DNA of 35,329 nt, from positions 1-35,329 of the forward strand of contig JAFTPG010000048.1 in assembly GCA_017463375.1 (NCBI GenBank), written 5' to 3'. Shown here in pieces: positions 14,555 to 23,809 of this stretch. Each line of letters starts with the position of its first letter. The stretch's first letter is position 1. The position numbers and the translations under genes were made by a program. Under the pieces are notes generated by a model that worked only from the letters and a program-made list of their open reading frames with translations, did not search any database and was not told the origin of the DNA. Source of the stretch: Ruminococcus sp. (GTDB lineage Bacteria > Bacillota > Clostridia > Oscillospirales > Ruminococcaceae).

Positions 14555-15916
14555 ATGGATATTATTATTGTTGGATGCGGAAAGGTCGGCAGCTCTCTTG
14601 CCGGAGTCCTGAGCACAAAGGAACATAATGTAACGGTAATAGATAAGCGGGAGTCAGTTATCAACGAACTTTCCAACGATTTCGATGTTATGGGAATCGT
14701 GGGAAACTGTCTCCAGACAAGCATTCTTGATGAAGCAAACGTAGACAAAACTAACATTTTTATCGCTGCGACCGATTCGGACGAGGTGAATATTCTTTCC
14801 TGCCTTATTGCAAGAAAGATGAAGGCACGTCACTGTATTGCGAGAGTCCGCAATCCCGAATTCAGCAAGCAGCTTGTTTTCATGCGTGAGGAGCTTGGCA
14901 TCAGCATGATGATCAATCCCGATTATACGGCTGCGGCTGAAATCGCAAAGATGCTCCAGTATCCGACGGCAATAAATATTGAGTCCTTTGCAAAAGGCAG
15001 AGTAGACCTCGCCGAGATCCGCATAGCTGAGGGAAGCATTCTCAACAATACAGCTCTGTTTGAGCTTTCGAGAAAGCTAAAACTTGACGTTCTTATCTGC
15101 GCTGTTCAGCGAGGGGATGAGCTGATCATTCCTAAGGGAGATTTCGTTTTCCAGACAGGCGATAAGATTCATATGACTGCGTCTCACAGCGAGATGGTCA
15201 AGTTCTTCAAGAGCATCAGTGAAACATATCGTGAAAAGCGAGTGAAAACAGCAGTCCTCATCGGCGGAGGAAGAATTGCGTATCATCTTGCCAATCAGCT
15301 TACAGAGATGGGAGTTAAGGTCAAGATAATTGAAATCGACCCCGAACGCTGCCGCGCACTGAGCGAGAATCTCAATAAGGTCGATATTTCGTGTGCTGAC
15401 GGAACCGATAATGATATTCTCGAGGAGGAGCGTGTGTTTGACGCGGATGCCGTTGTGACTCTCACGGGAATTGACGAGGAAAATATATTGCTGTCCCTTA
15501 TCGCACAGAAAAACGGAGTAGGCAAGGTCGTTACAAAGGTAAACCGCATGTCGCTGCTCCAGCTTTCGGGAAGCTTCGGGCTTGACTGTCTGATCTCTCC
15601 TAAGTCGATCACCGTCAACCAGATTCTCCAGTATGTGAGAGCAAAGCAGAATTCCCACGGAAGCGGAGTTATAACGCTCTACCGACTTGTAAACGACAGG
15701 CTGGAGGCTCTTGAATTTATTATCAGAGCTTCTGCGGATTATGTTGACGTGCCGCTCAAGAAGCTCAATGTGCGTCAGGATGTTATCATTGCGAGCATCG
15801 TAAGAGGCAACGAGCTGATTATCCCCCGAGGCGATGACTGCCTGAAAATGAATGACAGTGTAATTGTAATTACAACAGACAAGGGTCTGGACGACCTCAG
15901 CGACATATTTGACTGA
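14555..15916 (+). CDS. trkA: Trk potassium uptake system, peripheral NAD-binding subunit TrkA
   Basis: 453 residues, the usual full-length double-RCK form. It binds NAD(H) or adenine nucleotides on the cytoplasmic face and gates the TrkH channel. The first RCK_N domain starts MDIIIVGCGKVGSSLAGVL with the conserved acidic VIDKRE. The first RCK_C domain lies near 145-215. The second RCK_N domain carries VLIGGGRIAYHLANQL (234-249), and the second RCK_C domain ends the protein. trkH begins 19 bases after its stop, so both subunits are made from one transcript. Confidence 0.95.
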   Translation: MDIIIVGCGKVGSSLAGVLSTKEHNVTVIDKRESVINELSNDFDVMGIVGNCLQTSILDEANVDKTNIFIAATDSDEVNILSCLIARKMKARHCIARVRNPEFSKQLVFMREELGISMMINPDYTAAAEIAKMLQYPTAINIESFAKGRVDLAEIRIAEGSILNNTALFELSRKLKLDVLICAVQRGDELIIPKGDFVFQTGDKIHMTASHSEMVKFFKSISETYREKRVKTAVLIGGGRIAYHLANQLTEMGVKVKIIEIDPERCRALSENLNKVDISCADGTDNDILEEERVFDADAVVTLTGIDEENILLSLIAQKNGVGKVVTKVNRMSLLQLSGSFGLDCLISPKSITVNQILQYVRAKQNSHGSGVITLYRLVNDRLEALEFIIRASADYVDVPLKKLNVRQDVIIASIVRGNELIIPRGDDCLKMNDSVIVITTDKGLDDLSDIFD

Positions 15917-15935
15917 TACGGCAGCGGAGGAACAT

Positions 15936-17372
15936 ATGAATTACAGAATGATTCTTTTCATTATCGGACAGATAATGAAGGCAGAGGGAGCTTTTATGGC
16001 TCTTCCAATAATAGTCGGACTGATTTACGGCGAATCGCATGTCTGGGTCTCGTTCGGAATACCAATGGTGTGTCAGCTTGCGGCAAGCTTTGCGCTGACT
16101 CTGAAAAAGCCGAAGAATAATGCGGTATTTTCAAGTGAGGGCTTTGTGAGTGTAGCTCTTGCGTGGATCATAGTTTCGCTCACCGGAGCGCTGCCGTTTG
16201 TGCTTTCAGGGGAGATACCTAACTTTGCGGATGCATTCTTCGAGACCGTTTCGGGCTTCACAACTACGGGAGCAACTATTCTTCCGGATGTTGAAGCACT
16301 GTCACGCTCATGCCTGTTCTGGCGGTCGTTTACCCATTGGATAGGCGGTATGGGAATTCTTGTATTCGCACTTGCAGTAATGTCGAGCAACGACTCACGG
16401 ACGATGCATATGATGCGTGCGGAGTGTGCAGGTCCCAAGGTCGGAAGACTTGTATCAAAGTCAAGCTTTTCGGCGAGGATCCTCTACGGGATATATATTT
16501 CCATGACAGCTCTGGAAGTTATCCTGCTGCTGCTTGGCGGAATGCCGCTGTTTGACAGTCTCGTGCATTCGTTCGCTTCGGCGGGAACAGGCGGATTCTC
16601 GATCTATGCCGACAGTATAGGACACTATGACAGTGTGTATATAGAGATGGTAGTAGCAGTGTTCATTATTCTTTTCGGAGTGAATTTCAATCTCTACTAC
16701 TACCTTATAATAAAGAAGTTTGCACAGGTTTACAAAAACGAGGAGCTTCGTGTTTATCTGGGAGTCATCCTGACGGCGACAGTTCTGATTGCAGTGAATA
16801 TCTTCAATATCTATGACAGCGTCGGAAGCTCGCTTCGTTACTCGTTCTTTATGGTGGCGTCTACGATTACCTCGACGGGATTTGCGACTGCCGACTTTAC
16901 TCTGTGGCCGGAATTCTCGCAGACGATAATACTGGCGCTTATGTTTATCGGCTCCTGTGCAGGCTCGACAGGCGGCGGAATGAAGATTTCAAGATGGATA
17001 ATCCTTGTGAAAACGGGTCTGAAGGAGCTTAAATATGTTTTGAATCCCAGAGCCGTTGTAAGCGTCAAAATGGACGGCAAGCCTGTTGAGCAGGATGTCA
17101 TAAGAGGAGTTACCTCATATTCTATCCTGTTTGTGCTGATTTTCGTGATTTCAATGCTGTTGGTATCACTGGACAGATATTCGATCGAGGAAACCTTCTC
17201 GGGAGTTGCAACCTGCATCAATAACGTTGGCTACGGTGTGGGACGCCTGGGACCTGCCGGAAGCTTCGGCGGAATGAATAATTTCTCAACTGTCATTCTG
17301 AGTATTGATATGCTCATCGGACGACTGGAGATCTATCCGCTGCTCATGATTTTTACAATACGCAGAAAGTGA
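15936..17372 (+). CDS. trkH: Trk potassium uptake channel subunit TrkH
   Basis: 478 residues from ATG 15936, which has GGAGG 5 bases upstream; a TTG at 15909 overlapping trkA is less likely. It is an integral membrane protein with four pore repeats. The selectivity-filter segments are visible: SGFTTTGATIL, GTGGFSIYAD, TSTGFATADF and NNVGYGVGRLGP. The acidic/glycine-rich GSCAGSTGGGMKISR loop between repeats is also typical. With TrkA it brings in potassium. It is followed 20 bp later by a secreted dockerin-like gene on the same strand. Confidence 0.95.
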   Translation: MNYRMILFIIGQIMKAEGAFMALPIIVGLIYGESHVWVSFGIPMVCQLAASFALTLKKPKNNAVFSSEGFVSVALAWIIVSLTGALPFVLSGEIPNFADAFFETVSGFTTTGATILPDVEALSRSCLFWRSFTHWIGGMGILVFALAVMSSNDSRTMHMMRAECAGPKVGRLVSKSSFSARILYGIYISMTALEVILLLLGGMPLFDSLVHSFASAGTGGFSIYADSIGHYDSVYIEMVVAVFIILFGVNFNLYYYLIIKKFAQVYKNEELRVYLGVILTATVLIAVNIFNIYDSVGSSLRYSFFMVASTITSTGFATADFTLWPEFSQTIILALMFIGSCAGSTGGGMKISRWIILVKTGLKELKYVLNPRAVVSVKMDGKPVEQDVIRGVTSYSILFVLIFVISMLLVSLDRYSIEETFSGVATCINNVGYGVGRLGPAGSFGGMNNFSTVILSIDMLIGRLEIYPLLMIFTIRRK

Positions 17373-17392
17373 GATTAAGAAGGAGAATTTTT

Positions 17393-17995
17393 ATGAAAAA
17401 GATGATATCTGCAATAATACCGGCACTGATTCTGACATCGGCAATGCCGTTTCAGGCGAATGCAGAAACAAGCTCTCCTGCAATCGACTATGAGCTTGTC
17501 GGAGTGTGGTACAGCGAAAAAATGGGAAGCTGCTTTGTGGAATTCTGCACAGATGGTATGATGTACGGCGATTTCAACGAGACGCTGGAGGAGTTCTATG
17601 AATCAAGAGAGGCAGGCTCGGTTTTTGCGGAAGCCTTGTATACTGCCGACGGAAGCGCTATAAGTGCGGAAAACACAGTAACTCAGTATAAAATCAGCGG
17701 CAATACCATGACTGTGACCTTTGGCGCAGCTGACTATATTTTCAGCCGTGCTTTTTCGCTGGGAGACCCGAACGATGACGGAAGCATAAATGCACTCGAC
17801 GCTTCGGCAGTGCTTACCGAGTACGCTCTCACAGCTACAACGGGAGCTCCGGGACTTGAGTTCGTTCAGAGAAAAGCCGCAGATGTGAACTGCGACGGAG
17901 CAGTAAACGCTCTCGACGCGTCGGAGATCCTCGGGTACTATGCATATACTGCAACAGGCGGAGCAGGCTGCTTTGCGGAGTATTATTACGAGTGA
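17393..17995 (+). CDS. Small secreted protein with C-terminal dockerin type I-like module
   Basis: 200 residues from ATG 17393 (AAGGAG 7 bases upstream). Residues 1-24 are a signal peptide (cut after QANA). Residues 33-118 form a small beta-rich domain of unknown role (ELVGVWYSEKMG...), lipocalin-like in look. Residues 124-188 are two duplicated calcium-loop units, GDPNDDGSINALDASAVLTEYA and ADVNCDGAVNALDASEILGYYA. Both are canonical 12-residue dockerin loops, so the protein probably binds a cohesin. These differ from the dockerins at 27.7-33.8 kb, which have a 13-residue second loop. Its place just after trkAH is unusual for a cellulosomal gene; it may be part of the same transcript. Confidence 0.8.
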   Translation: MKKMISAIIPALILTSAMPFQANAETSSPAIDYELVGVWYSEKMGSCFVEFCTDGMMYGDFNETLEEFYESREAGSVFAEALYTADGSAISAENTVTQYKISGNTMTVTFGAADYIFSRAFSLGDPNDDGSINALDASAVLTEYALTATTGAPGLEFVQRKAADVNCDGAVNALDASEILGYYAYTATGGAGCFAEYYYE

Positions 17996-18006
17996 CGGAG
18001 AATAAT

Positions 18007-18870
18007 ATGAATTATAAAAATATTGTCAGGGTGAACGGACATGGTATGAATGTTTTTCATACGGGAAGCGGAGCTGATACGCTTGTATTTCTGGCAGGAG
18101 CGGCAGTTACAGCTCCCGTGCTTGAATACAAGCCGCTGTGGAGCAGACTCAGCGAAACGTTCAGAATCGCTGTCCCGGAGAAGCTCGGCTACGGCTTCAG
18201 CGATTCTGATACCGGATCTCCCCGTGATGTGGAGACGATGGTGAACCAGACCAGAGAAGCGCTCCTGAATGCCGGCATAAAGCCGCCGTATATACTTGTT
18301 CCGCACTCATACTCGGGAACAGAGGCTGTGTACTGGGCAAATACATATACCAGCGAGATCAAGGCAATACTGGGGCTTGATATGGTTACGCCTGGCTTTG
18401 CCCTCGCTCAGGCTGAGGAGCTTCCGGAGGATAAAAAACGTGCAATGGTGGAGCGCAATGAGAAGCTGTACCGGAAAATCAGCAGCTCAAGACTCTTGCA
18501 GAAGCTCCTCAGAAAGCAGACCGTTGAAGCTACGGGCGTTCTTAAAAGCGGAGCGCTTGATGATGAGGAAAAGAAGCTTTACTGCGAGCTTTTCTATAAG
18601 AATCTCTGCAACGGTGAAATAAGCAGCGAGCAGCTTCTTGCAACTTCTAATGCGGAAACCGCAGAAAAGACTGGAAAGCTTAAAGTGCCGGCGCATATGT
18701 TTATAAGCGATATGAAAACTCCGCTGAAAAAGACAAGCTGGCTTGCCGAAAATACTGCCTTTGCAAAAGAAAACGGAATCAGTTATGAAACAGCAAAATC
18801 ACATTTTTATTATGCGGAAGCTCCCGACATAATAGCCGGTGTTTGGCGGAATTTTATAAAAGCGCTCTGA
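18007..18870 (+). CDS. Alpha/beta-fold hydrolase
   Basis: 287 residues, cytoplasmic (no signal). ATG 18007 has GGAG 6 bases upstream; the earlier GTG is rejected. The early strands GADTLVFLAG and RIAVPEKLGYGFSDSD match the hydrolase core with an oxyanion-type region. The nucleophile elbow reads LVPHSYSGTEAVYWA. Ser 101 would be the nucleophile, but the usual G-H-S-x-G has Pro and Ser in place of its two glycines. A late Asp (SDMKTPLKK) and a His near the C-terminus (AKSHFYY) may complete the triad. The family covers esterases, peptidases and dehalogenases, so the substrate is unknown. It is probably the last gene of the trkA transcript. Confidence 0.8.
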   Translation: MNYKNIVRVNGHGMNVFHTGSGADTLVFLAGAAVTAPVLEYKPLWSRLSETFRIAVPEKLGYGFSDSDTGSPRDVETMVNQTREALLNAGIKPPYILVPHSYSGTEAVYWANTYTSEIKAILGLDMVTPGFALAQAEELPEDKKRAMVERNEKLYRKISSSRLLQKLLRKQTVEATGVLKSGALDDEEKKLYCELFYKNLCNGEISSEQLLATSNAETAEKTGKLKVPAHMFISDMKTPLKKTSWLAENTAFAKENGISYETAKSHFYYAEAPDIIAGVWRNFIKAL

Positions 18871-18937
18871 ACGGAAGCCGATGTATGTAAAAATATGTAG
18901 AATCGCAAAAAATGCACGGATTTTTGAAGAAAACCTC

Positions 18938-18966
18938 TTGACAAACCGCTTTTTTGCGTATATAAT
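18938..18966 (+). promoter_or_regulatory. str operon promoter
   Basis: TTGACA (18938-18943), 17 bp, TATAAT (18961-18966): exact consensus, as expected for ribosomal genes. The leader to rpsL is about 50 bases. Confidence 0.9.
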
Positions 18967-19024
18967 ATTAAAGTGTGCTGTATAATATTATCAGTGCGCC
19001 ATTATTGAGAAAAGGAGGAAGAAT

Positions 19025-19444
19025 ATGCCTACATTTAACCAGTTGGTTCGTAAGGGAAGAAAAGTTCAGGAGGACAAGTCTACAGCTCCGGCTCTCCAGA
19101 AGGGCTACAACGCTAAGAAGAAGACTCAGATCAATCAGAGCTCACCTCAGAAAAGAGGCGTTTGCACAGCTGTAAGAACTGCTACACCTAAGAAGCCTAA
19201 CTCAGCTATGAGAAAGATTGCCAGAGTTAAGCTCACAAACGGATATGAAGTAACTTCATACATTCCGGGTATCGGTCACAATCTCCAGGAACACAGCGTT
19301 GTTCTCATCAGAGGCGGACGTGTTAAGGATCTCCCTGGTGTACGTTACCACATCATCAGAGGTACACTCGATGCTCAGGGTGTTGCCGGCAGACTTCAGG
19401 CTCGTTCCAAGTACGGTGCTAAGAGACCTAAGGCTGGAAAGTAA
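19025..19444 (+). CDS. rpsL: 30S ribosomal protein S12
   Basis: 139 residues, the longer Gram-positive form with an insert around residues 15-32 relative to E. coli. S12 sits at the decoding centre and controls accuracy. The conserved [10 protein letters not shown] and [13 protein letters not shown] loops carry the wild-type lysines at which streptomycin-resistance changes occur, so no such mutation is seen. AAAGGAGG precedes the ATG. It is first in the order rpsL-rpsG-fusA-tuf. Confidence 0.98.
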   Translation: MPTFNQLVRKGRKVQEDKSTAPALQKGYNAKKKTQINQSSPQKRGVCTAVRTATPKKPNSAMRKIARVKLTNGYEVTSYIPGIGHNLQEHSVVLIRGGRVKDLPGVRYHIIRGTLDAQGVAGRLQARSKYGAKRPKAGK

Positions 19445-19630
19445 GAGCAATTATTTACTACAATAGGATAACTACTGCCACAGGATAAATGTGGAGATTT
19501 ATATATATAATAAATCCTCTGCATTGGTCTTGACGGGTTGAACGGGTGAAGAAAAGTCGCTCGTGCGACAGTAATCCGTTCGGTACGAGTACCTATGAAT
19601 TCATGAATCTATGTGAAGGAGGGAAGCGAA
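19445..19630 (+). promoter_or_regulatory. Structured rpsL-rpsG intercistronic region
   Basis: This gap is 186 bp, unusually long within the operon. It contains an imperfect AT-rich hairpin (about 19492-19518), a perfect GTCGC-TCGT-GCGAC hairpin (about 19556-19569), and an ATGAATTCAT palindrome (about 19597-19606) shortly before the GAAGGAGGG of rpsG. In E. coli, S7 represses by binding the rpsL-rpsG spacer; a similar role here is inferred only from position. Confidence 0.4.
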
Positions 19631-20101
19631 ATGCCAAGAAGAGGTAATATCGCAAAGCGTGATGTACTGCAGGATCCTGTTTACAATTCCAAGCTCGTTA
19701 CACGTCTTATCAATAACATAATGCTTGATGGTAAAAAGGGTGTTGCACAGAAAATTGTTTACGATGCATTCGAAATCGTAGCTGAAAAGACAGGCAAGGA
19801 TGCTCTCGAGGTGTTCCAGGAAGCAATGGAGAATATCATGCCTGAACTCGAGGTAAAGGCTCGCCGTTTAGGTGGTGCTACTTATCAGGTTCCTATGGAG
19901 GTTAGACCTGAGAGACGTCAGACACTCGGACTCAGATGGATTACAAAGTACTCCAGAGAGAGAAACGAAAAAACAATGAAGGAAAGACTTGCAGGTGAAA
20001 TCCTCGACGCTCTTAACGGCACAGGCGGTGCTTGCAAGAAGCGTGATGATACTCACAAGATGGCAGAGGCAAACAAGGCGTTTGCTCACTACCGCTGGTA
20101 A
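19631..20101 (+). CDS. rpsG: 30S ribosomal protein S7
   Basis: 156 residues, normal. It nucleates assembly of the 30S head and contacts the E-site tRNA. The start at 19631 ([12 protein letters not shown]) has GGAGGG upstream; the in-frame codon at 19613 lies before the ribosome site. [14 protein letters not shown] and the terminal FAHYRW are family hallmarks. It is 36 bp upstream of fusA. Confidence 0.98.
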   Translation: MPRRGNIAKRDVLQDPVYNSKLVTRLINNIMLDGKKGVAQKIVYDAFEIVAEKTGKDALEVFQEAMENIMPELEVKARRLGGATYQVPMEVRPERRQTLGLRWITKYSRERNEKTMKERLAGEILDALNGTGGACKKRDDTHKMAEANKAFAHYRW

Positions 20102-20137
20102 GAGTCTCGTTCTTCTGTTTAATTTAGGAGGATTATT

Positions 20138-22222
20138 ATGTCAAGAGACTGCTCACTTGAACAGACAAGAAATATCGGCATAATGGCCCACATTGACGCA
20201 GGTAAGACCACCACTACTGAGCGTATCCTTTTCTACACAGGTGTTAACCACAAGATCGGTGAAACACACGAAGGTTCCGCTACAATGGACTGGATGGAGC
20301 AGGAGCAGGAGAGAGGTATCACAATCACTTCTGCTGCTACAACTGCATATTGGGCAGGCCACAGACTCAACATTATCGACACTCCCGGACACGTTGACTT
20401 TACAGTAGAGGTTGAGCGTTCACTTCGTGTACTCGACGGCTCTGTAACAGTTCTCTGCGCTAAGGGCGGCGTTGAGCCCCAGTCTGAAACCGTTTGGAGA
20501 CAGGCTGATAACTATAAGGTGCCCAGAATGGCTTATGTAAATAAGATGGATATCATGGGTGCTAACTTCTATCGTGTTGTTGACATGATGAAGGACAGAC
20601 TTAAATGTAATGCCGTTCCGATTCAGCTTCCTATCGGCGCTGAGGAGGATTTCAAGGGAATCATCGACCTCGTTGAAATGAAGGCTTACGTTTATTACGA
20701 TGACCTCGGAAAGGATATCCGCGTTGAGGATATTCCCGAGGATATGATGGACAAGGCACAGGAATACCACGAGGCAATGGTAGAAGCTGCTGCTGAGCAG
20801 GATGATGCTCTCATGGAGAAGTACTTCGAAGAAGGCGAACTCTCTATCGAGGAGATCAAGGCTTGTATCAGAAAGGCTTGTATCGCTAACGAAATGGTAC
20901 CTGTATGCTGCGGTACATCTTATAAGAACAAGGGCGTTCAGAAGCTCCTCGATGCTATCATCGACTACATGCCTTCACCGCTCGATGTTCCTGCTATCAA
21001 GGGCGTTAACCCTGATACAGATGAAGAGTGCGAAAGACCTTCTTCCGATGATGAGCCTTTCTCAGCTCTCGCATTCAAGATCGCTACAGACCCGTTCGTA
21101 GGTAAGCTCTGCTTCTTCAGAGTTTACTCAGGCGTTGTAAATCAGGGCGATACAGTCCTCAACGCTACTAAGGACAACAGAGAAAGATTCGGCCGTATCG
21201 TTCAGATGCACGCTAACCAGCGTAAGGATCTTACTACTGTTTACGCAGGCGATATCGCTGCTGCTGTAGGTCTTAAAAATACAACTACAGGTGACACTCT
21301 CTGTGATGAGAAGCACCCTGTAATTCTCGAATCCATGGAGTTCCCGGAGCCTGTTATTCAGCTCGCTATCGAGCCTAAGACTAAGGCTGGTCAGGAGAAA
21401 ATGGGTATCGCTCTCGCTAAGCTTGCTGAAGAGGATCCTACTTTCAAGACATGGACAGACGAGGAAACAGGTCAGACTATCATCGCTGGTATGGGTGAGC
21501 TTCACCTCGATATCATCGTTGACAGACTTCTCCGTGAGTTTAAGGTAGAGGCTAACGTTGGTGCTCCTCAGGTTGCATACAAGGAGACAATTAAGGGTAA
21601 TGCCGATGTTGACAAGAAGTATGCAAGACAGTCCGGTGGTAAGGGTCAGTACGGTCACGTTAAGATCCGTGTATCACCCAATGAGTCCGGTAAGGGCTAC
21701 GAGTTCAAGAATGTCGTTGTCGGCGGATCTATTCCGAAGGAGTACATTCCTGCTGTTGACAAGGGTATTCAGGGCGCTATGAAGTCCGGTATCCTCGCTG
21801 GCTACGAAGTAGTTGACGTTTGCGTTGAGCTTTACGATGGTTCATACCACGAGGTTGACTCATCAGAAATGGCATTCCAGATCGCTGGTTCAATGGCGTT
21901 CAAGGAGGCTATGGAGAAGGCTACACCTGTAATCATGGAGCCTATCATGAAGGTTTCCGTAATCGTTCCTGATGACTATACTGGTACTGTTATCGGTGAC
22001 CTCAGCTCACGCCGTGGTCAGATCCAGGGACAGGAATCCAGAAACGGAACAGTTCAGGTTGACGCTCTCGTTCCGCTTTCAGAGATGTTCGGATATACAA
22101 GCGATCTTCGTTCCAACACTCAGGGCCGTGGTCAGTACACTATGGAACCCCACAGCTACCTCGAAGTTCCGAAGAATATCGCTGAAAAGATTATGACTTC
22201 CAGAAATAAGGGAAAAGAATAA
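20138..22222 (+). CDS. fusA: Elongation factor G
   Basis: 694 residues, full length. This GTPase translocates tRNAs and mRNA through the ribosome. The GTP-binding motifs are [14 protein letters not shown] (17-30, P-loop), RGITITSAA (switch I), DTPGHVDF (G3) and NKMD (G4). Domains II-V follow without interruption, including the domain IV segment [21 protein letters not shown] precedes the ATG. A strong hairpin lies between it and tuf. Confidence 0.98.
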   Translation: MSRDCSLEQTRNIGIMAHIDAGKTTTTERILFYTGVNHKIGETHEGSATMDWMEQEQERGITITSAATTAYWAGHRLNIIDTPGHVDFTVEVERSLRVLDGSVTVLCAKGGVEPQSETVWRQADNYKVPRMAYVNKMDIMGANFYRVVDMMKDRLKCNAVPIQLPIGAEEDFKGIIDLVEMKAYVYYDDLGKDIRVEDIPEDMMDKAQEYHEAMVEAAAEQDDALMEKYFEEGELSIEEIKACIRKACIANEMVPVCCGTSYKNKGVQKLLDAIIDYMPSPLDVPAIKGVNPDTDEECERPSSDDEPFSALAFKIATDPFVGKLCFFRVYSGVVNQGDTVLNATKDNRERFGRIVQMHANQRKDLTTVYAGDIAAAVGLKNTTTGDTLCDEKHPVILESMEFPEPVIQLAIEPKTKAGQEKMGIALAKLAEEDPTFKTWTDEETGQTIIAGMGELHLDIIVDRLLREFKVEANVGAPQVAYKETIKGNADVDKKYARQSGGKGQYGHVKIRVSPNESGKGYEFKNVVVGGSIPKEYIPAVDKGIQGAMKSGILAGYEVVDVCVELYDGSYHEVDSSEMAFQIAGSMAFKEAMEKATPVIMEPIMKVSVIVPDDYTGTVIGDLSSRRGQIQGQESRNGTVQVDALVPLSEMFGYTSDLRSNTQGRGQYTMEPHSYLEVPKNIAEKIMTSRNKGKE

Positions 22223-22235
22223 TCATATAAATTTG

Positions 22236-22266
22236 GTGTTTTGAGGAATAAAATTCCTCAAAACAC
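22236..22266 (+). terminator. Hairpin in the fusA-tuf spacer
   Basis: GTGTTTTGAGGAAT (22236-22249) pairs perfectly with ATTCCTCAAAACAC (22253-22266) across loop AAA. It is followed by TTGATTTT. It may partly terminate the upstream transcript, in line with a separate tuf promoter right after it. Confidence 0.65.
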
Positions 22267-22295
22267 TTGATTTTACCAAATGAATCTGTTATAAT
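22267..22295 (+). promoter_or_regulatory. Internal tuf promoter
   Basis: TTGATT (22267-22272), 17 bp, TATAAT (22290-22295). This would allow tuf to be made in excess of the rest of the operon, as is usual for EF-Tu. Confidence 0.75.
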
Positions 22296-22340
22296 AAATG
22301 TACAGATTTCTTAATGCTAATTATAAGGAGGAATTTTCCA

Positions 22341-23540
22341 ATGGCAAAGGCTAAATTTGAAAGAAACAAACCCCATGTAAACATTGGTACAATCGGACAC
22401 GTTGACCACGGTAAGACTACTCTTACTGCTGCTATCACTAAGACTCTCGCTATGAAGGGTCAGGCTAAGTTTGAGGCTTACGATATGATCGATAAGGCTC
22501 CCGAGGAGAGAGAGCGTGGTATCACAATCAATACTGCTCACGTTGAGTACGAGACAGACGCTCGTCACTATGCTCACGTTGACTGCCCCGGACACGCTGA
22601 CTACGTTAAGAACATGATCACAGGTGCTGCTCAGATGGACGGTGCTATCCTCGTTTGTGCTGCTTCTGACGGTCCTATGGCTCAGACAAGAGAGCACATC
22701 CTTCTCGCTCGTCAGGTAGGCGTTCCTGCAATCGTTGTATTCATGAACAAGGCTGACCAGGTTGACGACGAAGAGCTCCTCGAGCTCGTAGAGATGGACA
22801 TCCGTGACCTTCTCTCTTCTTACGATTTCCCTGGCGACGATACTCCTATCATCAAGGGTTCAGCTCTCGCAGCTCTCAACGCTCCTGATGATATCAACGA
22901 TCCCGCTTACGCTCCTATCATTGAGCTCATGAACGCTGTTGACGAGTACATCCCCAGCCCTGAGCGTGACGATGCTAAGCCTTTCCTTATGCCTGTTGAG
23001 GATACTATGACAATTTCTGGTCGTGGTACTGTTGTTACAGGTAGAGTAGAGAGAGGACGTCTCAACGTTAACGAGCAGGTTGAAATCGTTGGTCTTTCTG
23101 ACGAAAAGCAGACAACTGTTGTTACAGGTCTCGAGATGTTCCGTAAGTCACTTGACTACTGTGAGGCTGGCGATAACGTAGGTGCGCTCCTCCGTGGTAT
23201 CACAAGAGACATGGTTGAAAGAGGTCAGGTTCTTTGTAAGCCCGGCTCAATTCAGCCCCACACAAAGTTCACAGGTCAGGTTTACGTTCTTAAGAAGGAA
23301 GAGGGCGGACGTCATACTCCTTTCTTTAACAACTACAGACCTCAGTTCTACTTCAGAACAACTGACGTTACTGGCGTAGTTACACTTCCTGCTGATAAGG
23401 AAATGTGCATGCCTGGTGATAACGTAGAGATGGCTGTTGAGCTTATCACTCCTATCGCTATCGAAGAGGGTCTCCGTTTCGCTATCCGTGAGGGTGGTAG
23501 AACAGTTGGTTCAGGCGTTGTTACTGCTATCAACGAATAA
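22341..23540 (+). CDS. tuf: Elongation factor Tu
   Basis: 399 residues. It delivers aminoacyl-tRNA to the ribosome as a GTP complex. The P-loop is GHVDHGKT (19-26), with [13 protein letters not shown] (switch I), [13 protein letters not shown] (G3) and NKAD (G4). The beta-barrel domains with KPFLMPVED...[13 protein letters not shown] follow. The start is ATG 22341, after AAGGAGG; an earlier in-frame codon at 22314 precedes the ribosome site. It is last in the str operon, with a good terminator beyond. Confidence 0.98.
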   Translation: MAKAKFERNKPHVNIGTIGHVDHGKTTLTAAITKTLAMKGQAKFEAYDMIDKAPEERERGITINTAHVEYETDARHYAHVDCPGHADYVKNMITGAAQMDGAILVCAASDGPMAQTREHILLARQVGVPAIVVFMNKADQVDDEELLELVEMDIRDLLSSYDFPGDDTPIIKGSALAALNAPDDINDPAYAPIIELMNAVDEYIPSPERDDAKPFLMPVEDTMTISGRGTVVTGRVERGRLNVNEQVEIVGLSDEKQTTVVTGLEMFRKSLDYCEAGDNVGALLRGITRDMVERGQVLCKPGSIQPHTKFTGQVYVLKKEEGGRHTPFFNNYRPQFYFRTTDVTGVVTLPADKEMCMPGDNVEMAVELITPIAIEEGLRFAIREGGRTVGSGVVTAINE

Positions 23541-23573
23541 TTATTTATAATTATATTTTGTCCAGACGATAAT

Positions 23574-23603
23574 AAAAGGGTACGCTTTATGCGTACCCTT
23601 TTT
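23574..23603 (+). terminator. tuf terminator
   Basis: AAAAGGGTACGC (23574-23585) pairs with GCGTACCCTTTT (23591-23602) across TTTAT, with T-rich continuation. It closes the str operon. Confidence 0.92.
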
Positions 23604-23627
23604 GATTTTTAAGAGTTTTCCGCTGGT

Positions 23628-23767
23628 TATTGAGGGAGGACCCTTTTGAAAAAGGGTCCTCCCTCAAACTCCCTCCCTAAAACTCTTAATTAAAAATCCC
23701 CAATAGGGTCGTATGACCCTATTGGGGATTTTTGACTAAAAGTCTTTGGAAAGGGGTCTGGGGAAGA
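23628..23767 (-). repeat. Modular hairpin repeat, family R1, copy B
   Basis: Reverse-orientation copy of 1-139. Positions 23741-23767 equal the first 27 bases of copy A. Positions about 23628-23684 equal its right flank with one extra base, giving here a perfect 18 bp stem (23630-23647 with 23650-23667, loop GA). The centre (23692-23733) is a 19 bp stem with loop GTAT, AAAAATCCCCAATAGGGTC and complement. It is 42 nt long like copy A's palindrome but of different sequence. It lies in the 269 bp gap between tuf and serA; the remaining sequence holds only the tuf terminator and a short AACCTTTC/GAAAGGTT hairpin (near 23767-23786). Confidence 0.85.
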
Positions 23768-23809
23768 ACCTTTCTTCAGAAAGGTTTTCACCAGCAGCCT
23801 GCGAGAAAA

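Noticed and set aside
14431-14628. 65-codon + strand frame before trkA
   Set aside because: It begins upstream of and spans the trkA promoter and overlaps trkA in another frame, with no ribosome site.
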